From: an uncultured Eubacteriales bacterium
GTDB taxonomy: Bacteria > Bacillota > Clostridia > Oscillospirales > Oscillospiraceae
Assembly: GCA_934572535.1 (NCBI GenBank)
Contig: CAKTLJ010000032.1
Span: 1-16,809 of the forward strand
DNA length: 16,809 nt
Reading direction: 5' to 3'
The translations under genes were made by a program, and so were the position numbers. The notes under the pieces are model-generated. The model had not been told where the DNA came from. It worked only from the letters and a program-made list of their open reading frames with translations, and did no database searches. Positions within the stretch are counted from its first letter, which is position 1, and each line of letters begins with the position of its first letter. Below, piece by piece: positions 10,701-16,809 of the stretch.

Positions 10701-14558
<3,858 letters not shown>

Positions 14559-14651
14559 TGCTCTTGACCAGTCCTTTCGTTGAAAAGGGTTCTAACACAT
14601 CCTAGAAATTTGCGATCACGCGGGTGCGTGGGAAAAAGTTTTCATTGACTG

Positions 14652-14680
14652 TTGTCTTTTGGGATGATTTCTGCTATACT
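14652..14680 (+). promoter_or_regulatory. Candidate promoter antisense to the rpoB leader
   Basis: TTGTCT (14652-14657), a 17-bp spacer and TATACT (14675-14680) preceded by TGC (extended -10) form a good sigma-A-like promoter on the plus strand. It points away from rpoB, toward the rpoB promoter and the terminator hairpin at 14788-14835. The only open frame downstream (71 codons from 14652) begins inside the promoter, has no Shine-Dalgarno and looks non-coding. If active, it would make a short antisense or small RNA. Confidence 0.4.
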
Positions 14681-14731
14681 ATCCTCAGAATGGTTCGGTA
14701 TCCCGCTCCGTTCCGAAGATAAAATCAATAT

Positions 14732-14760
14732 ATTTTACCATCGCTGCGAGGAAAAGTCAA
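14732..14760 (-). promoter_or_regulatory. rpoBC promoter
   Basis: On the minus strand, TTGACT (14755-14760), a 17-bp spacer and TAAAAT (14732-14737) make a strong sigma-A promoter. The start point would be near 14725, leaving a leader of about 165 nt before the rpoB ATG. At the 5' end of that leader a small inverted repeat, TTCGG/CCGAA (14694-14717), could fold. Confidence 0.75.
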
Positions 14761-14787
14761 CCTTTTCTTCGCTTTTTTATTTCGCCG

Positions 14788-14835
14788 AAAAAAGAGCAGC
14801 CGCGGACCGATTTTTTGTGTCGGTCCGCGGCTGCT
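14788..14835 (-). terminator. Terminator of the azoreductase-like/cytidylate-kinase-like operon
   Basis: A perfect 16-bp GC-rich stem (14795-14810 with 14820-14835) with a 9-nt loop; on the minus strand it is followed by a run of six T. It sits about 21 nt beyond the stop codon at 14857 and just ahead of the rpoBC promoter, separating the two units. Confidence 0.9.
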
Positions 14836-14856
14836 TGCGTTTGCTGAAAAAGGCGC

Positions 14857-15453
14857 TCAGCCCTTGAGCCGCCGGGCGTAGGCGATGATGACGTCGGCGC
14901 AGGCCTCCTTGCCGATGGGGCTGCTGTTCAGGCTCAGGCTGTAGTTGGACAGGTTCCCCCACTTGCCCCGGGTCAGGTAGTGGTAGTAGGACTCGCGGGC
15001 GGCGTCGGAGTGGTGGACGCGGCGGAGGGCCTGCTCCCTGGTCTCGCCGAAGGTGTCCATGGCGTACTTGACCTTGTCCTCCTCCTCGGCGTAGACGAAG
15101 ACGTTCACCACGTTGGGAAAGTCGCGCAGGATGTAGTCCGCGGCCCGGCCGACGATGATGCAGGGGCCTTGCTTGGCGATCTTGCGGATGGTCTGGGCCT
15201 GGGCCATGATGGCCTTGTCGTAGGACGAGGCCGCGGAGCTGGGCATGAGCCAGTTGAAGATGTTCCGCGCCCCCGAGGCCTCCTCGGTGTCGTGGATCAT
15301 CTCCTCGCTGAAGCCGGTCTTTTCGGCGGTCATCGTGATGATGTCCTTGTCATAATAGGGGATCTCCAGCAGCTCGGAAATTCTCTTGGCAATGGTGCGG
15401 CCACCGGCTCCATACTCCCGGCCGATGGTGATGATGCAGTTTACTTCACGCAA
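14857..15453 (-). CDS. Cytidylate-kinase-like family protein (Cytidylate_kin2)
   Basis: A 198-residue cytoplasmic protein of the cytidylate-kinase-like family, P-loop proteins related to nucleoside monophosphate kinases. The N-terminus MREVNCIITIGREYGAGGRT carries the P-loop variant GREYGAGGRTIA (residues 11-22), in which Arg stands at the usual P-loop Lys; this is typical of the family rather than decay. Other conserved parts are YYDKDII, GRAADYIL and a lid-like region with HHSDAARESYYHYLT. The true substrate is not known for most of these proteins, and this is not the main CMP kinase Cmk. The start codon is TTG (15451-15453), supported by GAGGAGG 7 nt upstream; no ATG offers a full-length alternative. 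It follows the azoreductase-like gene after a 60-nt gap and is probably cotranscribed with it. Confidence 0.9.
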   Translation of the reverse strand: MREVNCIITIGREYGAGGRTIAKRISELLEIPYYDKDIITMTAEKTGFSEEMIHDTEEASGARNIFNWLMPSSAASSYDKAIMAQAQTIRKIAKQGPCIIVGRAADYILRDFPNVVNVFVYAEEEDKVKYAMDTFGETREQALRRVHHSDAARESYYHYLTRGKWGNLSNYSLSLNSSPIGKEACADVIIAYARRLKG

Positions 15454-15513
15454 AACGATTCCTCCTCTTTTGGTCGGCTTTTCGTGGGGAGAGGCTCCCC
15501 GTCTTCCTGTGCG

Positions 15514-16107
15514 TCACGTCCACGCCCTGATCTTGGCCCGGATGGCGGCCTCCGCCTGGCGGAGCTGGGCCTCCACGTCCACGCCCACGACATCCAGGTT
15601 CTCCGCGGCGGCCCAGTCCAGCTGGGTGAGGCCCAGCATGTCGCCGCAGAGCGTCTTGATGTAGTCGAACCCGCAGTTTCGGTGCAGGATGGGTCCGCCG
15701 GCCGTGGTGATGTAAAAGAGCCGGTCGGCCCGGCACAGTCCCTGGGGGCGGCCCTCCTCCGTGTAACGGAAGGTCAGGCCGCAGACGGAGACCTGTTCCA
15801 GATAGCAGCGCAGAAGGGCCGGGAACTGATATTCCCAGTAGGGCGCGCCGATGACGATGAGATCGGCGGCGGCAAACTGCCGCGCGTACCGGAAGATGGG
15901 TCCGTCGAACGACGCCGTCTTCTCCAGCGCGTGACGGGCGTCCAGCCTCCGGCTGTTGAGAGGCAGGAGGTCCTCCCTGTCCAGGTCCAGCGCCTCAATG
16001 GTCACATCGTCCAGGGTCTCCTGGATCTGTTCCAGGGCGGCCCGGCACAGACGCAGGGTGCGGGACGCCTCGCCGCGGATGCAGCAGTTGACAAACAAAA
16101 CCTTCAT
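15514..16107 (-). CDS. NAD(P)H-dependent FMN oxidoreductase, azoreductase-like (flavodoxin-like fold)
   Basis: A 197-residue protein of the flavodoxin-like NAD(P)H oxidoreductase group that includes AzoR and quinone reductases, soluble enzymes that pass electrons from NAD(P)H through FMN to quinones, azo or nitro compounds. The N-terminal beta strand and phosphate loop are MKVLFVNCCIRGEASRT, the FMN-binding loop is GAPYWEYQFPALLR (87-100), a GLTFRYTEEG segment follows (110-119), and TTAGG is at 134-138. The size matches E. coli AzoR (about 200 residues). The frame is open for 25 more codons upstream, but ATG 16107 directly follows GAGGAGGGG and begins the fold properly. The physiological substrate cannot be read from sequence. 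Eight cysteines in a small protein is somewhat high and might suggest redox sensitivity. Confidence 0.85.
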   Translation of the reverse strand: MKVLFVNCCIRGEASRTLRLCRAALEQIQETLDDVTIEALDLDREDLLPLNSRRLDARHALEKTASFDGPIFRYARQFAAADLIVIGAPYWEYQFPALLRCYLEQVSVCGLTFRYTEEGRPQGLCRADRLFYITTAGGPILHRNCGFDYIKTLCGDMLGLTQLDWAAAENLDVVGVDVEAQLRQAEAAIRAKIRAWT

Positions 16108-16145
16108 GGGGGTTCCCCTCCTCTTTCTTGAGTTTCTGCATAGAA

Positions 16146-16174
16146 ATAGTACCATAGATTCCCCGGCGGCGCAA
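16146..16174 (-). promoter_or_regulatory. Predicted promoter of the azoreductase-like gene
   Basis: On the minus strand, TTGCGC (16169-16174), a 17-bp spacer and TACTAT (16146-16151) preceded by TGG (extended -10). The start point would be near 16139, about 30 nt before the ATG. Confidence 0.5.
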
Positions 16175-16209
16175 TATATCACCTGGGCTATAGGGTGAAA
16201 AAAGTCCTG

Positions 16210-16244
16210 AAAAAAGACCCACTGCTTGCGCAGTGAGTCTTTTT
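16210..16244 (-). terminator. rplQ / alpha-operon terminator
   Basis: A near-perfect stem of about 15 bp (16210-16225 with 16230-16244, one G-T pair) and a 4-nt loop, followed on the minus strand by six T. It lies about 14 nt past the rplQ stop and ends the rpoA-rplQ transcript. Confidence 0.93.
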
Positions 16245-16257
16245 GATGCGTATGAAC

Positions 16258-16599
16258 TTACACCAGCTGGATGATGGCCATCTCTGCTGCGTCGCCCTTA
16301 CGGGGGCCCATGCGGACGATGCGGGTGTAGCCGCCGTCGCGGGTCATATACTTCTGGTTCATCTCGGTGAACAGCTTGTGAGCAACGTCCTCCTTGGTGA
16401 TGAATGCCAGAGCCTGACGGTAAGCAGCCAGATCGTTCTTCTTGGACAGCGTGATCATCTTCTCAGCCAGAGGAGCGACTTCCTTGGCGCGAGCCAGAGT
16501 GGTCTTGATCTGACCGTTCTCCAGCAGATAGGTCACCATGGCTCTCAGCATAGCCTTGCGCTGGTCCGTGGTCTTACCGAGCTTGCGGTTGTGGGACAT
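16258..16599 (-). CDS. rplQ: 50S ribosomal protein L17 (bL17)
   Basis: A 113-residue ribosomal protein that binds 23S rRNA near the exit tunnel. The MSHNRKLGKTTDQRKAMLRA N-terminus, the middle TTLARAKEVAPLAEKMITL and the TRIVRMGPRKGDAAEMAIIQLV C-terminus are classic bL17. A TTG three codons upstream (16608) is in frame but abuts GGGAG. ATG 16599 has a 9-nt spacing and the normal family start, so it is chosen. It follows rpoA after a 54-nt gap in the usual alpha-operon order and is the last gene before a strong terminator. Confidence 0.98.
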   Translation of the reverse strand: MSHNRKLGKTTDQRKAMLRAMVTYLLENGQIKTTLARAKEVAPLAEKMITLSKKNDLAAYRQALAFITKEDVAHKLFTEMNQKYMTRDGGYTRIVRMGPRKGDAAEMAIIQLV

Positions 16600-16653
16600 G
16601 TTGTTCAACTCCCTTCGGATATGATCGTTCGGGTCTTCCTGCCGAACTGCGGG

Positions 16654-16809
16654 TCAATTGTCATCGCTGGCCAGGGACAGGCCCATCATAGCCAGCTTGT
16701 TAATAACTTCTTCCAGAGACTTCCGGCCCAGGTTGCGGACCTTCATCATCTCGTCCTCGGTCTTGGAGATCAAGTCCTCGACGGTGTTGATGTTGGCGCG
16801 CTTGAGGCA
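16654..16809 (-). CDS. rpoA: DNA-directed RNA polymerase subunit alpha, C-terminal end (partial)
   Basis: The minus strand from the right edge encodes 51 residues and a [23 protein letters not shown], then [20 protein letters not shown] and an acidic end. This is the helix-hairpin-helix part of the alpha C-terminal domain, which contacts UP-element DNA and activators; the KRANINTV and [11 protein letters not shown] segments are the conserved DNA-contacting parts. The rest of the gene lies beyond the window. Position just before rplQ is standard. Confidence 0.97.
   Translation of the reverse strand, partial: CLKRANINTVEDLISKTEDEMMKVRNLGRKSLEEVINKLAMMGLSLASDDN

Noticed and set aside
14652..14867. 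A 71-codon plus-strand protein gene between rpoB and the cytidylate-kinase-like gene
   Set aside because: Its start lies inside the -35 box of the candidate promoter, it has no Shine-Dalgarno, and its end runs through a terminator hairpin.

Overview
The window looks like a chromosome segment of a fairly high-GC, low-redundancy Firmicute of class Clostridia, most likely an Oscillospiraceae-type gut anaerobe. The support is strong GGAGG-type Shine-Dalgarno sites, sigma-A-like promoters, a BrnQ carrier and RpoB/RpoC sequences of clostridial type (for example [23 protein letters not shown] in parts and [18 protein letters not shown]). The family assignment is an inference from sequence style, not from a search.

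Layout, left to right. (1) Positions 1-3469, minus strand: a head-to-tail array of near-identical genes encoding an AAA-ATPase-like domain fused to a PD-(D/E)XK nuclease domain. Two copies are complete and the first 29 codons of a third run off the left edge. Each gene overlaps the next by 8 bp (ATGTCTGA), so the whole array can be translated as a coupled polycistron from one promoter at about 3507-3535. The copies are practically identical except for one sharply bounded block of about 200 bp between Walker A and Walker B, where they are only distantly related. (2) 3656-5011, plus strand: brnQ, a branched-chain amino acid carrier with its own promoter and two 13-bp palindromes. (3) 5085-6635, minus strand: murB (peptidoglycan precursor reductase) followed by an unrecognised gene, meeting brnQ at a shared bidirectional terminator. 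(4) 6801-14558, minus strand: rpoB-rpoC (RNA polymerase beta and beta'), with its own promoter and a leader of about 165 nt. (5) 14857-16107, minus strand: an azoreductase/NAD(P)H-FMN oxidoreductase-like gene and a cytidylate-kinase-like gene. (6) 16258-16809, minus strand: rplQ (bL17) and the C-terminal end of rpoA.

Transcription of the right-hand 11 kb runs right to left: rpoA-rplQ / azoR-like-cytidylate-kinase-like / rpoB-rpoC / murB-hypothetical, each unit closed by a hairpin terminator. All three large RNA polymerase subunit genes therefore lie within about 10 kb, and rpoBC is not preceded by rplJ-rplL as in most Firmicutes. The housekeeping part is ordinary in gene content. The nuclease/ATPase array with its swapped internal cassette is the part most worth a second look.
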